In this document: positions 7,829-17,504 of the stretch, piece by piece
Numbering within the stretch: position 1 is the first letter of the stretch
Layout: each line of letters opens with the position of its first letter
The notes under the pieces: generated by a model
The model's input: the letters and a program-made list of their open reading frames with translations, nothing else
What the model was told of the DNA's origin: nothing
Database searches by the model: none
Assembly (NCBI RefSeq): GCF_900112105.1
Contig: NZ_FOKV01000005.1
Span: 124,001 to 188,000, forward strand
Reading direction: 5' to 3'
DNA length: 64,000 nucleotides
Origin: Zunongwangia mangrovi
Lineage (GTDB): Bacteria > Bacteroidota > Bacteroidia > Flavobacteriales > Flavobacteriaceae
Translations under genes and position numbers: made by a program

Positions 7829-8659
7829 ATGGCTGAAGAGAATTTAACCCGAATAAATAAATTTTTAAGTGAAGCTGGATATTGTTCCAGAAGAGCTGCA
7901 GATAAACTTATCAACCAGGGACGCGTAACCATAAATGGTGTTGTTCCTGAAATGGGAACAAAAATAGCTCCCGGAGACGAAGTTAGGGTAGATGGTAAAT
8001 TAATTGCCATAGAAGAAAAGGAAAAGCCAAATGTATACATCGCATTTAATAAACCTGTAGGGATCGTTTGTACAACCGATACAAAACGCGAGAAAAATAA
8101 TATTATAGACTACATTAATTATCCTGAACGTATTTTCCCTATTGGCCGTTTAGATAAACCCAGCGAAGGATTGATCTTTTTAACCAGCGATGGTGATATC
8201 GTGAACAAAATCCTGCGTGCGCGAAACAATCACGAGAAAGAATATATTGTAAAAGTTAACAAATCAATTCAGCCAGATTTCGTCAAAAAAATGAGTAATG
8301 GTGTTCCCATTTTGGATACCGTAACCAGAAAATGTTTTGTAGAGCAAACCGGCGAAAAGGAATTCAGGATCATCTTAACGCAGGGACTTAATCGCCAAAT
8401 TAGGCGAATGTGTGAATATTTACACTACGAAGTGACAAAACTTAAGCGTATCAGAATTATGAATGTTCCGTTAGATGTTCCTATTGGAAAATGGCGACAT
8501 ATCACAGAAGCCGAGCTTGAGGAGATCGATCGTTTGGTAAATACCTCATCCAAAACCGAGGAAGCTTCTCATTTTTCCGAAGAAAAGAAAAGCACCAAAC
8601 CTAAAGGAATTAAACCTAAGAACAGCTACAAAGGGAAACGACCTCGCAGAAAATCTTAA
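7829..8659 (+). CDS. rluF: 23S rRNA pseudouridine synthase (RluF/RluB/RsuA family)
   Basis: A 276-residue enzyme that isomerises uridine in rRNA. The N-terminus (INKFLSEAGYCSRRAADKLINQGRVTING) is an S4 RNA-binding domain. The catalytic domain holds the active-site Asp in IGRLDKPSEGLIFLTSDGD, and the family block GLNRQIRRMCEYL follows. Residues after about 240 form a Lys/Ser-rich basic tail. The RluF assignment follows the usual naming of this flavobacterial type; RluB/RsuA-like specificity cannot be excluded from sequence alone. The start follows a promoter box at 7803-7810. Confidence 0.88.
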   Translation: MAEENLTRINKFLSEAGYCSRRAADKLINQGRVTINGVVPEMGTKIAPGDEVRVDGKLIAIEEKEKPNVYIAFNKPVGIVCTTDTKREKNNIIDYINYPERIFPIGRLDKPSEGLIFLTSDGDIVNKILRARNNHEKEYIVKVNKSIQPDFVKKMSNGVPILDTVTRKCFVEQTGEKEFRIILTQGLNRQIRRMCEYLHYEVTKLKRIRIMNVPLDVPIGKWRHITEAELEEIDRLVNTSSKTEEASHFSEEKKSTKPKGIKPKNSYKGKRPRRKS

Positions 8660-8721
8660 CAGAGAATTAGCGAAAATCCTGATTTAAATGGTGTTTATCT
8701 TTCTATTTTTAGTACAAAAAG

Positions 8722-8958
8722 ATGGCGAAACGTGTAAAAAATCAGGAGCAGTACGAAGCCTTAAGAGACCAGGGCTATAGCAAAGAGAAATCGGCCAGAA
8801 TTGCCAATACTCAAAACTCTGGAGAAAAAGGTGGTACAGCAGAAAAATACGAAGAACGCACCAAAGAAGATCTTTACGAGCAAGCTAAAAAAGTAGGCAT
8901 TGAAGGGCGTTCTAAAATGACGAAAAAAGAACTTATTAAAGCACTTAGAAATAACTAA
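8722..8958 (+). CDS. Small basic protein with Rho-N/SAP-like C-terminus
   Basis: A 78-residue charged protein. The first half ([20 protein letters not shown], then [10 protein letters not shown]) is a short helical block known from small conserved bacterial proteins. The second half ([20 protein letters not shown], then [12 protein letters not shown]) matches the helix-loop-helix pattern of the Rho N-terminal/SAP fold, suggesting nucleic-acid binding. It lies one base before the VOC-family gene and is probably cotranscribed with it. No specific function is known to me. Confidence 0.7.
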   Translation: MAKRVKNQEQYEALRDQGYSKEKSARIANTQNSGEKGGTAEKYEERTKEDLYEQAKKVGIEGRSKMTKKELIKALRNN

Positions 8959-8959
8959 T

Positions 8960-9382
8960 ATGAAAGTACAACCATTTCACCTGGCAATACCTGTTTACGA
9001 TCTTAAATCCTGTAGAAAATTTTACGGTGAAACTTTAGGCTGTGGCGAAGGCCGAAGTAGTGATCATTGGGTAGATTTCAATTTTTTTGGACATCAACTA
9101 GTGATTCACTACAAACCAAAAGAAGAAATTGCAAGTGAACATAGTAACCCGGTAGATGGTAAAGCGGTGCCGGTACCACATTTTGGTGTAGTTTTAGAAT
9201 GGGAAGTTTTTCAGGAATTCGCTAAATTACTAGAGTCTAAAAATATTAATTTTATCATAGAACCTTATATACGATTTGAAGGTCAGGTTGGCGAACAAGC
9301 CACTATGTTCTTTAAAGATCCCTGCGGAAATGCATTAGAATTCAAATCTTTTAAAAATATGGATCAGCTTTTTGCCAGTTAA
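8960..9382 (+). CDS. VOC-family protein (glyoxalase/dioxygenase fold)
   Basis: A 140-residue protein with the paired beta-alpha-beta-beta-beta modules of the vicinal-oxygen-chelate superfamily. Likely metal ligands are His7 (FHLAIPV), His74 (PHFGVVL) and Glu127 (GNALEFKSF), the usual His-His-Glu arrangement. The superfamily includes glyoxalase I, ring-cleaving dioxygenases and antibiotic-binding proteins, so the substrate cannot be named. It starts one base after the preceding small gene. Confidence 0.8.
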   Translation: MKVQPFHLAIPVYDLKSCRKFYGETLGCGEGRSSDHWVDFNFFGHQLVIHYKPKEEIASEHSNPVDGKAVPVPHFGVVLEWEVFQEFAKLLESKNINFIIEPYIRFEGQVGEQATMFFKDPCGNALEFKSFKNMDQLFAS

Positions 9383-9421
9383 AACCAAAAACTATTATAA
9401 ACAACTACTAACCAAATCTAT

Positions 9422-10441
9422 ATGAACAAATTAAGACCGGCATTAGTACGGCAAATCTTCGTATTACTGCTTATTTTATTTTTAACGGTTTTAATTTTTA
9501 AAGAAATCGTCCCTTATCTTTCAGGCGTTTTGGGAGCAATCGCTCTTTACGTTTTGTTGGTGAGATGGATGAACGCTCTTGTAAATAGAGGCTGGAAACC
9601 AGGATTAGCCGCAACGGTTTTAATGGTAGGCTCTTTTCTTGGAATATTGGTTCCTATTGGCGGCATTGTATTAATGCTAAGCTCTAAGATTACTGAAGCC
9701 GTAGAGAATTCTTCTAAAGTAGTACAGGCCACTAAAAGCCAGCTTACACATTTAGAAGAATACGTAGGTTACGATATTTCTGGATCTATAGATACCTCGG
9801 CAATCGCAAATTGGACATCTACCCGATTGCAAAGTCTTGCTGGTGGTACGTTTAATGCTTTTATCGCCATTGGTATCATGTATTTTTTGCTTTACTATAT
9901 GCTAATTAGTAAAGAAAAAATGAAAGAAGGCCTAATGTCTTATATTCCTATTGGCAGCGATAACCTAAAGATCATTGCAAAAGAAAGTAATAGCCTTGTA
10001 AAATCAAATGCTTTAGGGATTCCGCTTGTTGCTATTTGCCAGGGAATAATTGCACTTATTGGTTACCTGATCTTAGGAGTTTCAGACCCATTTTTTTGGT
10101 TTGTGATTACCGCCATAGGATCTATGATCCCATTTATAGGAACCGCAATTGGTATTGTTCCTGTCGCTATTTTATTATTCGCAAGTGGCCAGGACTGGCA
10201 GGGAATTGCAATAATTATTTATGGTTTTGTGGTTGTGGGCTCTACAGACAATTTAATTCGGCTTTATGTTCTAGAGCGACTGGCTAGTGTGCATCCGCTT
10301 ATCACCTTATTTGGAGTTGTTGTGGGTGTCCCTTTATTTGGATTTATAGGATTGATCTTTGGACCTTTATTGGTTTCCCTGTTTTTATTGATTCTGAAGA
10401 TCTATAAAAAAGAATACGGAAATGATAAAGACCGATTATAA
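9422..10441 (+). CDS. AI-2E family transporter (PF01594-type membrane protein)
   Basis: A 339-residue polytopic membrane protein with about seven or eight hydrophobic segments: two near the N-terminus, one near 60-80, then several from about 140 to the end. The C-terminal pattern (GSMIPFIGTAIGIVPVAILL, later HPLITLFGVVVGVPLFGFIG and LIFGPLLVSLFLLI) is characteristic of the AI-2E/TqsA/PerM family. Members export varied small molecules or ions; the substrate here is unknown. It is followed 19 bases later by a YkvA-like gene and may be cotranscribed with it. Confidence 0.88.
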   Translation: MNKLRPALVRQIFVLLLILFLTVLIFKEIVPYLSGVLGAIALYVLLVRWMNALVNRGWKPGLAATVLMVGSFLGILVPIGGIVLMLSSKITEAVENSSKVVQATKSQLTHLEEYVGYDISGSIDTSAIANWTSTRLQSLAGGTFNAFIAIGIMYFLLYYMLISKEKMKEGLMSYIPIGSDNLKIIAKESNSLVKSNALGIPLVAICQGIIALIGYLILGVSDPFFWFVITAIGSMIPFIGTAIGIVPVAILLFASGQDWQGIAIIIYGFVVVGSTDNLIRLYVLERLASVHPLITLFGVVVGVPLFGFIGLIFGPLLVSLFLLILKIYKKEYGNDKDRL

Positions 10442-10460
10442 CTAAAAACGAACTGAAATT

Positions 10461-10868
10461 ATGAATATGTTTAGCAAAAAGAAAAAAGAAGTAAACGAAG
10501 AATATTTTAAGGAAGGCGTAGTAAGTGTAGATGAAGGTGATGTAGAATTAGCTGCCGATTCGCAAGAAGAAGTTGCCGATAAGATCATTAATTCTGGTAT
10601 GCTAAAAAAATATACTGAAATTGGTAAATTAATGTATGCCATGCTTAATGATTACCGAAAAGGAATATACAAAGATGTACCGTGGTTTACCATCGCAGCT
10701 ATTGCCTTTTCATTTTTATATATTCTTAATCCTTTAGATGTAGTTCCAGATTTTATTCCTGGTTTAGGATATATCGATGATTTTGCGATCATAACTTTTG
10801 CGATCCGTTTTATTGAATCTGATATTCATAAATACCTTGATTATAAGCTAGCAGAAACTGAATCTTAA
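10461..10868 (+). CDS. YkvA-like DUF1232 membrane protein
   Basis: A 135-residue protein whose C-terminal part carries the DUF1232 signature: DVPWFTIAAIAFSFLYILNP as a membrane segment, then LDVVPDFIPGLGYIDDFAII. The first 60 residues are acidic and soluble. The family is widespread and of unknown function. It lies directly behind the AI-2E-type transporter. Confidence 0.85.
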   Translation: MNMFSKKKKEVNEEYFKEGVVSVDEGDVELAADSQEEVADKIINSGMLKKYTEIGKLMYAMLNDYRKGIYKDVPWFTIAAIAFSFLYILNPLDVVPDFIPGLGYIDDFAIITFAIRFIESDIHKYLDYKLAETES

Positions 10869-11485
10869 GAGTTTTTCTCACTCTCTACTCTTATTTTATC
10901 TTTTCTATTCTTATATTTTAGCTCAAAGGTTTTTGAGGCTAGCTTTGCCTTCTTAATTTCAGCATCCTATTTTTTATACTGAAAAAAATAACAGGCTCAA
11001 ATTGTACATTTTCAGCTTATATTTTTTCACTTATAACTATACATTCTCCTGCCAGTCCAGACATTCTCAGAATTCATTTTCAAACATTTGAAATATTTCT
11101 ATATCCTCCAGAATTCTGATATATATCATAAAAATTAATGTTTTTAATACCGAATTTTAGTCTCCTAAATTCGGCATATCATGTGGCTTTTAATAGCAAA
11201 ATTGGAAACTCTAGAAGTCTTTTTATGCTTCAGCATAATTTCTTCTTTTAACCTAATTTTTTGGCTAAAACCAAGTCAACTTCTTAGTAAAAGACCATTT
11301 TTCCATGTTGTTGCAGCTTCAGTAAAATTCCGTAGAACCATTCAGAAAATGATGTTCTCTCTTAAGCACTTGCTTAAAAAATTCCGCAGAAAAAACAACC
11401 AAAATCAACTTTATAAGATCGTAACCTATTTTAGAAATCAGCACACAACTACGTACTCAATCATGTTCACTTAAATCAACCAACA
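10869..11485. other. Long AT-rich intergenic region upstream of sdhCAB
   Basis: 617 bases between the YkvA-like gene and sdhC. It holds an 8-bp inverted repeat CCGAATTT/AAATTCGG at 11150-11157 and 11167-11174, without a T-run. A frame open from 11181 to 11474 would give 97 residues, but it has no recognisable domain and an atypical composition. No exact TAnnTTTG box was found close to sdhC. The region probably carries the sdh promoter and leader, but I cannot place them. Confidence 0.5.
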
Positions 11486-12154
11486 ATGATTATTTATTTT
11501 AAAAATGCCCTAACCCGAAAGAACCTCATGGCGCTAACCGGTTTGTTTCTTTCTTTTTTTCTAATCATACATCTTTTAGGGAATCTTCAATTATTGCTGC
11601 CGGAAGAACAGGCACAGTTACAGTATAATGCATACAGCCACTTCTTATCAGGAAACATCGTTATTAAGCTTGTTTCTTATGTTCTTTACGCCTGTATTCT
11701 TTTACACACTTTAGATGCTATTTACCTTGGTATTAAATCGAAGAGGGCCAATGGGCAAAAACTTTCGAGAGATCGACGATCCAGAGCAAGTACCTGGCAA
11801 TCTCGAAATATGATGTTTTTAGGCATCATTATTTTTCTTTTCCTGGTAATCCACTTTAAGGATTTTTGGTATCAGTATAAATTCGGAGAACTTCCAAAGG
11901 ACGCAAACGACAACAAAGATCTTTATACGCTCGTGGTAAACGCTTTCGACAGTATTTGGTATGTGATTTTATATTCCATCTCCTTTTTGGCACTTGGCTT
12001 CCACCTGGTGCATGGCGTGGCAAGTGCACATAGAAGTTTAGGTCTTTACCATCCATTTTACTCGAAGCTTGTACGCATTGTTGGATATATTTTCTCTATT
12101 TCAATAACACTGGGATACCTTATCATTCCTATTTTTATTTACCTAAAACATTAA
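11486..12154 (+). CDS. sdhC: Succinate dehydrogenase cytochrome b subunit
   Basis: A 222-residue integral membrane protein with five hydrophobic helices, of the single-subunit diheme cytochrome b type found in Bacteroidota (SdhC/FrdC, b558 family). It anchors the flavoprotein and iron-sulfur subunits and passes electrons to menaquinone. Candidate haem histidines sit in the helices, for example in FLIIHLLGN, LLHTLDAIY, FLVIHFKDFW and GFHLVHGVASAH. It is the first gene of sdhCAB, three bases ahead of sdhA. Confidence 0.9.
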   Translation: MIIYFKNALTRKNLMALTGLFLSFFLIIHLLGNLQLLLPEEQAQLQYNAYSHFLSGNIVIKLVSYVLYACILLHTLDAIYLGIKSKRANGQKLSRDRRSRASTWQSRNMMFLGIIIFLFLVIHFKDFWYQYKFGELPKDANDNKDLYTLVVNAFDSIWYVILYSISFLALGFHLVHGVASAHRSLGLYHPFYSKLVRIVGYIFSISITLGYLIIPIFIYLKH

Positions 12155-12157
12155 GCT

Positions 12158-14083
12158 ATGCAAAAGCCTTTTTTAGATACAAAAATTCCTGAAGGTCCAC
12201 TTGAAAAAAAATGGAGCAATTATAAACAGCATGCAAAACTGGTAAACCCAAACAATCGTAAAAAATTAGAAATTATCGTAGTTGGCACGGGGCTCTCTGG
12301 AGCATCGGCAGCAGCTTCTCTTGCTGAAATGGGATACCAGGTAAAAAGTTTTTGTTTTCAAGACACTCCAAGAAGAGCACACTCGGTTGCTGCACAAGGT
12401 GGTGTAAATGCTGCTAAGAATTACAAAAATGATGGTGATAGTGTTTACAGAATGTTTTACGACACCTTAAAAGGAGGTGATTTTAGATCTCGGGAAGCCA
12501 ACACTTATCGCTTAGCCGAATGTTCTGCCAGTCTAATCGACCAGGCTATAGCGCAGGGAGTTCCGTTTGCTCGTGAATATGGCGGCTATTTAAGAAATAG
12601 ATCTTTCGGTGGCGTGCAGGTTTCGCGAACATTTTATGCCCGTGGCCAAACAGGACAACAATTACTTTTGGGCGCTTACCAGGGACTAATGCGGCAGGTA
12701 AAAGCTGAGAAAGTAAAACTTTACACTCGGCACGAAATGCTAGATCTGGTTTTAATAGACAATAAAGCGAAAGGAATTATTGCCCGAAATTTAGACACCG
12801 GAGAAATAGAACGTCATGGCGCTCATGCTGTGGTATTGGCAACAGGTGGTTTTGGAAAGATCTACTACCTCTCTACTTTAGCGATGGGATGTAATGCTTC
12901 TGCGATTTGGCGCGCACACAAAAAGGGAGCTTTTATGGCTAATCCCAGCTGGACGCAAATTCACCCGACTTCCTTACCACAAAGCGGACCTTATCAATCT
13001 AAACTAACCTTGATGTCTGAATCACTTCGAAATGATGGACGTATTTGGGTTCCTAAGGATCAAAACGAAAAACGCAAACCTAATGACATTCCAGAAGAAG
13101 ATCGCGATTATTATTTAGAACGTAAATATCCATCTTTTGGGAATCTAGCTCCACGTGATATTGCCTCACGTGCTGCTAAGGAACAGATTGATGCTGGTAA
13201 AGGTGTTGGTGCACTTAAAAATGCTGTTTATCTTGATTTTTCTCGTGCTTTAAAAGAATATGGAAAAAATATTATTAAAGAGCGTTATGGAAATCTCTTT
13301 GATATGTACCGAAAAATCACCGGCATCAATGCTTATGATGAACCTATGAAGATCTCACCTGCAGCTCACTTTTCGATGGGCGGATTATGGGTAGATTATG
13401 AATTAATGACCAGTATAAACGGACTTTTTGCTATTGGTGAAGCTAATTTTTCAGATCACGGAGCGAACCGTCTTGGAGCAAATTCACTTTTGCAAGCTTG
13501 TGTTGATGGATATTTTATTTTGCCATACACGCTTTCTAATTATCTAGCCACTGAAATTAAAGTTCCAAAAACCGATATTCAGCATAAAGAATTTGATATT
13601 GCTGAAGCCAATTGCAGCAAACTACTGGAAGACTTTTTAACTACAAAAGGAACTAAAACAGCAGAAGAATTCCACAAGGAACTGGGAAAAGAACTTTACG
13701 ATAAATGCGGACTATCACGTTCTAAAGAAGGTCTGGAAAAAGCGATCGAAAATATTCAAAAATTAAGAAAAGAATTCAAATCCAATTTGATCGTTCCCGG
13801 GGATGCTGCTGAAGTTAATAGCGAACTGGAAAAAGCCGGCCGGGTTGCAGATTATCTTGAAGTAGCCGAGCTAATGTGTATTGATGCACTACAACGTGAC
13901 GAATCTTGTGGCGCTCATTTTAGGCAAGAATATCAAACTGAAGATGGAGAAGCAAAACGCGATGACGAGAACTTCTCTTATTCGGCTGCATGGGAATGGA
14001 CCACAAATCCTTCTAAGCCAAATTTGAATAAAGAACCACTAATTTTTGAATTCGTAAAACCTACAGTTAGAAGCTACAAATAA
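12158..14083 (+). CDS. sdhA: Succinate dehydrogenase/fumarate reductase flavoprotein subunit
   Basis: A 641-residue FAD enzyme that oxidises succinate to fumarate in the TCA cycle. The dinucleotide-binding loop GTGLSG is at residues 43-48. [15 protein letters not shown] carries the His that binds FAD covalently, and the capping-domain and active-site blocks ([20 protein letters not shown], later [15 protein letters not shown] and [20 protein letters not shown]) are present. As I remember them, typical flavobacterial SdhA proteins are about 20-30 residues longer and read slightly differently around the last block, so this may be a divergent copy. It sits between sdhC and sdhB. Confidence 0.92.
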   Translation: MQKPFLDTKIPEGPLEKKWSNYKQHAKLVNPNNRKKLEIIVVGTGLSGASAAASLAEMGYQVKSFCFQDTPRRAHSVAAQGGVNAAKNYKNDGDSVYRMFYDTLKGGDFRSREANTYRLAECSASLIDQAIAQGVPFAREYGGYLRNRSFGGVQVSRTFYARGQTGQQLLLGAYQGLMRQVKAEKVKLYTRHEMLDLVLIDNKAKGIIARNLDTGEIERHGAHAVVLATGGFGKIYYLSTLAMGCNASAIWRAHKKGAFMANPSWTQIHPTSLPQSGPYQSKLTLMSESLRNDGRIWVPKDQNEKRKPNDIPEEDRDYYLERKYPSFGNLAPRDIASRAAKEQIDAGKGVGALKNAVYLDFSRALKEYGKNIIKERYGNLFDMYRKITGINAYDEPMKISPAAHFSMGGLWVDYELMTSINGLFAIGEANFSDHGANRLGANSLLQACVDGYFILPYTLSNYLATEIKVPKTDIQHKEFDIAEANCSKLLEDFLTTKGTKTAEEFHKELGKELYDKCGLSRSKEGLEKAIENIQKLRKEFKSNLIVPGDAAEVNSELEKAGRVADYLEVAELMCIDALQRDESCGAHFRQEYQTEDGEAKRDDENFSYSAAWEWTTNPSKPNLNKEPLIFEFVKPTVRSYK

Positions 14084-14127
14084 CCCAGCTTCCTAATTGT
14101 AAATTTTAACCACTAAAATGTATTCCG

Positions 14128-14877
14128 ATGAAAATATATTTAAAAATATGGCGCCAAAAAGATAATCTCAGCAAAGGAAGTTTTAAAGATTACACCGTTG
14201 AAGATGTTAATAAAGACATGTCTTTTCTGGAAATGCTGGATACGCTAAACCTTAAATTGGTAAAACAGGGAGAAAGACCTGTAGAATTTGATCATGATTG
14301 CCGTGAGGGAATTTGTGGTCAATGCGGAGTTATGATTAATGGAATTGCACATGGACCATTAAAAAACACCACGACCTGCCAGCTACATATGCGATCTTTT
14401 AAAGATGGTGACACCATTTATATAGAGCCTTTTAAAGCTGAAGCTTTCCCAATTGTTAGGGATTTAAAAGTAGACCGTTCTTCTTTAGACCGAATTATAA
14501 CTTCAGGCGGATTTGTTTCTGTAGATACAGGACAGGCTCCAGAAGCCAACAGCATCCCAATTACTTACGAGGAAGCTGAAGCTGCATTCGATGCTGCCGC
14601 TTGTATTGGTTGCGGCGCTTGTGTTGCGAGTTGCAAAAATTCTAGTGCTGCTTTGTTTACCGGAGCTAAGATCACTCATTTAGAACTTTTACCACAAGGC
14701 CAGAAAGAAACGCATAAACGTGTTGCTGAAATGGTAGAACAAATGGAAAAAGAAGGCTTTGGCCATTGTAGCAATACAGAAGCATGCCAGGTAGAATGCC
14801 CGGAAAATATTTCAGTATTAAATATTGCCAGAATGAATTTTGAATACAACAAATCGAAACTACTGGTAAAAAAATAA
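14128..14877 (+). CDS. sdhB: Succinate dehydrogenase iron-sulfur subunit
   Basis: A 249-residue protein that carries electrons from the flavin to the membrane quinone site. The N-terminal ferredoxin domain has the [2Fe-2S] ligands in CREGICGQC plus the later Cys of TTCQLHM. The C-terminal domain has CIGCGACVASC for the [4Fe-4S] cluster, and CSNTEACQVECP completes the [3Fe-4S] and [4Fe-4S] sites. It closes the sdhCAB operon and is followed by a bidirectional terminator. Confidence 0.94.
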   Translation: MKIYLKIWRQKDNLSKGSFKDYTVEDVNKDMSFLEMLDTLNLKLVKQGERPVEFDHDCREGICGQCGVMINGIAHGPLKNTTTCQLHMRSFKDGDTIYIEPFKAEAFPIVRDLKVDRSSLDRIITSGGFVSVDTGQAPEANSIPITYEEAEAAFDAAACIGCGACVASCKNSSAALFTGAKITHLELLPQGQKETHKRVAEMVEQMEKEGFGHCSNTEACQVECPENISVLNIARMNFEYNKSKLLVKK

Positions 14878-14956
14878 AGCTTAAACTTTAAGTCGATTTT
14901 CGATATTTTGAACATCTTTTTTAATACTGAAGTTGAACATAAACTTCAGGAAACAA

Positions 14957-14987
14957 AAAACCTCACATTTATAAGATGTGAGGTTTT
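14957..14987. terminator. Bidirectional intrinsic terminator between sdhB and folD
   Basis: AAAACCTCACAT, loop TTATAAG, ATGTGAGGTTTT forms a perfect 12-bp stem with A and T tracts on both sides. It serves the converging genes sdhB (plus) and folD (minus). Confidence 0.9.
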
Positions 14988-15009
14988 ATTATTTAAGACT
15001 ACAAACGTA

Positions 15010-15903
15010 TTATTTGCTTTCTTTTCTTTGTCTGTGACGTTCTCTAGCAAGTAAAGTATTCTTCAGCAACATAGAAACCGTCATTGGCCCTACTCCACCA
15101 GGAACCGGAGTGATAAATGAAGCTCTTTTACTTACATTTTCAAAATCTACATCTCCTTTTATAACATAGCCTTTTTCAGCATTATCATCCGGCACACGAG
15201 TAATCCCAACATCAATAATCACAGCATCATCCTTAATCATTTCTCCTTTTAAGAAATCTGGAATTCCTACTGCGATAATAATAATATCTGCCTGAGAAGT
15301 GATTTGGGTAATGTTTTTAGTGAATTCGTGCGTAAGTGTTACAGTAGAGTTTCCTGGGAAACCACTTCTTCCCATTAAAATACTCATTGGGCGACCTACG
15401 ATATAACTTCTACCAATTACAACAGTATGCTTTCCTTTAGTAGGAATGTCGTAACGCTCTAAAAGTTCTAAAATCCCGAATGGTGTTGCCGGAATAAAGG
15501 TTGTCATATCCAATGCCATTTTTCCAAAATTAGTAGGATGGAAACCATCTACATCTTTATCTGGATCTACAGCATTTAAAACTTTTTGCGTATCGATTTG
15601 CGGTGGTAATGGCAACTGAACGATAAAGCCATCGATATCATCATTTTGATTTAGTTCTTCGATCTTATCTAGAAGCTCGATCTCGCTAATCGTAGATGAC
15701 ATTCTAAAAAGTGAAGACTCAAAACCTACTCTTTCACAAGCTTTCACCTTGCTATTTACGTAAGTTTTACTTGCCCCATCATTTCCAACAATAATAGCAG
15801 CAAGATGTGGTACTTTTTCACCACGCTGCTTCATTTTTTCAACTTCAGCAGCGATCTCATTTTTGATATCGTTACTTACTTTTTTACCGTCTAAAATTGT
15901 CAT
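15010..15903 (-). CDS. folD: Bifunctional methylenetetrahydrofolate dehydrogenase/cyclohydrolase
   Basis: A 297-residue cytosolic enzyme that interconverts 5,10-methylene-, methenyl- and 10-formyl-tetrahydrofolate with NADP. The active-site Lys is in KTYVNSKVKACERVG, the family blocks GFIVQLPLPPQID and GRSYIVGRPMSILM (cofactor site) follow, and PGGVGPMTVSMLLKNT closes the catalytic core. It lies downstream of ffh on the same strand with a 67-base gap and may be cotranscribed with it. Confidence 0.95.
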   Translation of the reverse strand: MTILDGKKVSNDIKNEIAAEVEKMKQRGEKVPHLAAIIVGNDGASKTYVNSKVKACERVGFESSLFRMSSTISEIELLDKIEELNQNDDIDGFIVQLPLPPQIDTQKVLNAVDPDKDVDGFHPTNFGKMALDMTTFIPATPFGILELLERYDIPTKGKHTVVIGRSYIVGRPMSILMGRSGFPGNSTVTLTHEFTKNITQITSQADIIIIAVGIPDFLKGEMIKDDAVIIDVGITRVPDDNAEKGYVIKGDVDFENVSKRASFITPVPGGVGPMTVSMLLKNTLLARERHRQRKESK

Positions 15904-15970
15904 TTCTTGAGTTATAACTATAATTAAAAAAGGCCAAACATTTTCAGTTCAGCCTAAAATATATAACGTA

Positions 15971-17299
15971 TTAACGCATTCCTTTCATCATATTCATCAT
16001 CTGGCGGCCACCGCCTCCCTGCATCATCTTCATCATTTTACCCATCTGGTTGAATTGCTTCAATAACTGATTCACTTCCTGTACAGAAGTTCCAGAACCT
16101 TTTGCGATTCTCTTCTTTCTACTAGAATTAATGATCTTTGGCGTACTTCTTTCATCTGGTGTCATTGAATGAATAATCGCTTCGATACCTTTAAAAGCAT
16201 CATCGTCTATATCTACATCTTTAAGCATTTTACCAGCTCCAGGGATCATTCCAAGAAGATCTTTCATAGATCCCATTTTTTTGATCTGCTGAAGTTGCTT
16301 TAAGAAATCATCAAAACCAAAGGCGTTTTTAGCGATTTTCTTCTGAAGTTTTCTCGCTTCTTCCTCATCATATTGTTCCTGCGCACGCTCTACAAGAGAC
16401 ACAACGTCTCCCATCCCTAAGATCCTATCGGCCATACGAGAAGGATAGAACACATCGATAGCATCCATTTTCTCACCAGTACCAATAAATTTAATAGGTT
16501 TATTTACTACAGATTTAATTGAAATCGCCGCACCACCACGAGTATCACCATCTAATTTAGTTAGAATTACTCCGTCGAAATTTAAACGATCATTAAAAGC
16601 TTTAGCTGTATTTACCGCATCCTGTCCCGTCATTGAATCTACTACGAACAAAGTCTCGTGAGGTTCTATGGCAGTGTGAATGTTTGAAATTTCAGTCATC
16701 ATCGCTTCATCTACGGCAAGACGACCAGCGGTATCAATAATCACTACATTATGGCCATTTTCTTTAGCATGCGCAATTGCAGCTTTAGAAATTGCCACGG
16801 GATCCTGATTTCCCTCATCACTAAAAACCTCAACTCCAATCTGCTCTCCCACCACATGCAGCTGATTGATCGCTGCAGGACGGTAAACATCACAGGCCAC
16901 TAAAAGTGGTTTTTTCGTTTTCTTATTTTTAAGGTAGTTAGCCAGCTTACCAGAAAAAGTTGTTTTACCACTACCCTGCAAACCAGACATCAAAATCACT
17001 GAAGGATTTCCGCTAAGATTCACTCCGGCGGCTTCTCCTCCCATCAATTGAGTAAGCTCATCTTTTACAAGCTTCACCATTAATTGACCTGGCTTCAAGG
17101 CTGTTAAAACGTCTTGCCCTAGTGCTTTTTCCTTAACAGTTTTGGTAAAATCTTTAGCGATTTTATAGTTAACATCGGCATCAACAAGGGCTCGACGTAC
17201 CTCTTTAAGCGTTTCTGCAACGTTAACTTCGGTTATTTGTCCATGTCCCTTTAAGACATGTAAGGCATTATCTAACTTATCACTTAAATTATCAAACAT
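15971..17299 (-). CDS. ffh: Signal recognition particle protein Ffh
   Basis: A 442-residue SRP54 GTPase that binds 4.5S RNA and signal sequences to target nascent membrane proteins. The N domain (1-90) is followed by the G domain with GLQGSGKTTFSGKL, DTAGRL and TKLDGDTRGGAA. The Met-rich M domain (about 300-442) contains SRKKRIAKGSGTSVQEVNQL and ends MMKMMQGGGGRQMMNMMKGM. A promoter box lies about 50 bases upstream. Confidence 0.96.
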   Translation of the reverse strand: MFDNLSDKLDNALHVLKGHGQITEVNVAETLKEVRRALVDADVNYKIAKDFTKTVKEKALGQDVLTALKPGQLMVKLVKDELTQLMGGEAAGVNLSGNPSVILMSGLQGSGKTTFSGKLANYLKNKKTKKPLLVACDVYRPAAINQLHVVGEQIGVEVFSDEGNQDPVAISKAAIAHAKENGHNVVIIDTAGRLAVDEAMMTEISNIHTAIEPHETLFVVDSMTGQDAVNTAKAFNDRLNFDGVILTKLDGDTRGGAAISIKSVVNKPIKFIGTGEKMDAIDVFYPSRMADRILGMGDVVSLVERAQEQYDEEEARKLQKKIAKNAFGFDDFLKQLQQIKKMGSMKDLLGMIPGAGKMLKDVDIDDDAFKGIEAIIHSMTPDERSTPKIINSSRKKRIAKGSGTSVQEVNQLLKQFNQMGKMMKMMQGGGGRQMMNMMKGMR

Positions 17300-17346
17300 A
17301 TGCTTTCCTGTAGTTTAAGATTTCCGCCATTGTGATAACGGGTTTG

Positions 17347-17354
17347 CAAATTTA
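17347..17354 (-). promoter_or_regulatory. -7 promoter box of ffh
   Basis: On the minus strand TAAATTTG matches TAnnTTTG exactly and ends 47 bases before the ffh ATG at 17299. The position for the -33 element is T-rich but has no perfect TTG. Confidence 0.5.
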
Positions 17355-17437
17355 ATGATTTGGTAGTGAAGTGAAAAGTTTTTTATCCTCACTAATTGCT
17401 TAAGAATCGATTTTATGCTGAAGTTTCAAAAAATTAT

Positions 17438-17481
17438 AAAAAACATGGGCTGAAATTGTACAATTTCAGCCCATGTTTTTT
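17438..17481 (-). terminator. 44-base perfect palindrome, terminator of argS
   Basis: The 22-base arms (ending AAATTGT and starting ACAATTT) are perfectly complementary, flanked by A6 and T6, so it can terminate in either direction. It begins 24 bases after the argS stop at 17505 and lies upstream of the ffh promoter box. Confidence 0.88.
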
Positions 17482-17504
17482 GATTTTATTCTTAAATATT
17501 TCGT

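Noticed and set aside
11181-11474. 97-codon open frame upstream of sdhC.
   Set aside because: No domain, many Phe/Lys from AT-rich DNA, no promoter box or plausible initiation context; treated as non-coding.
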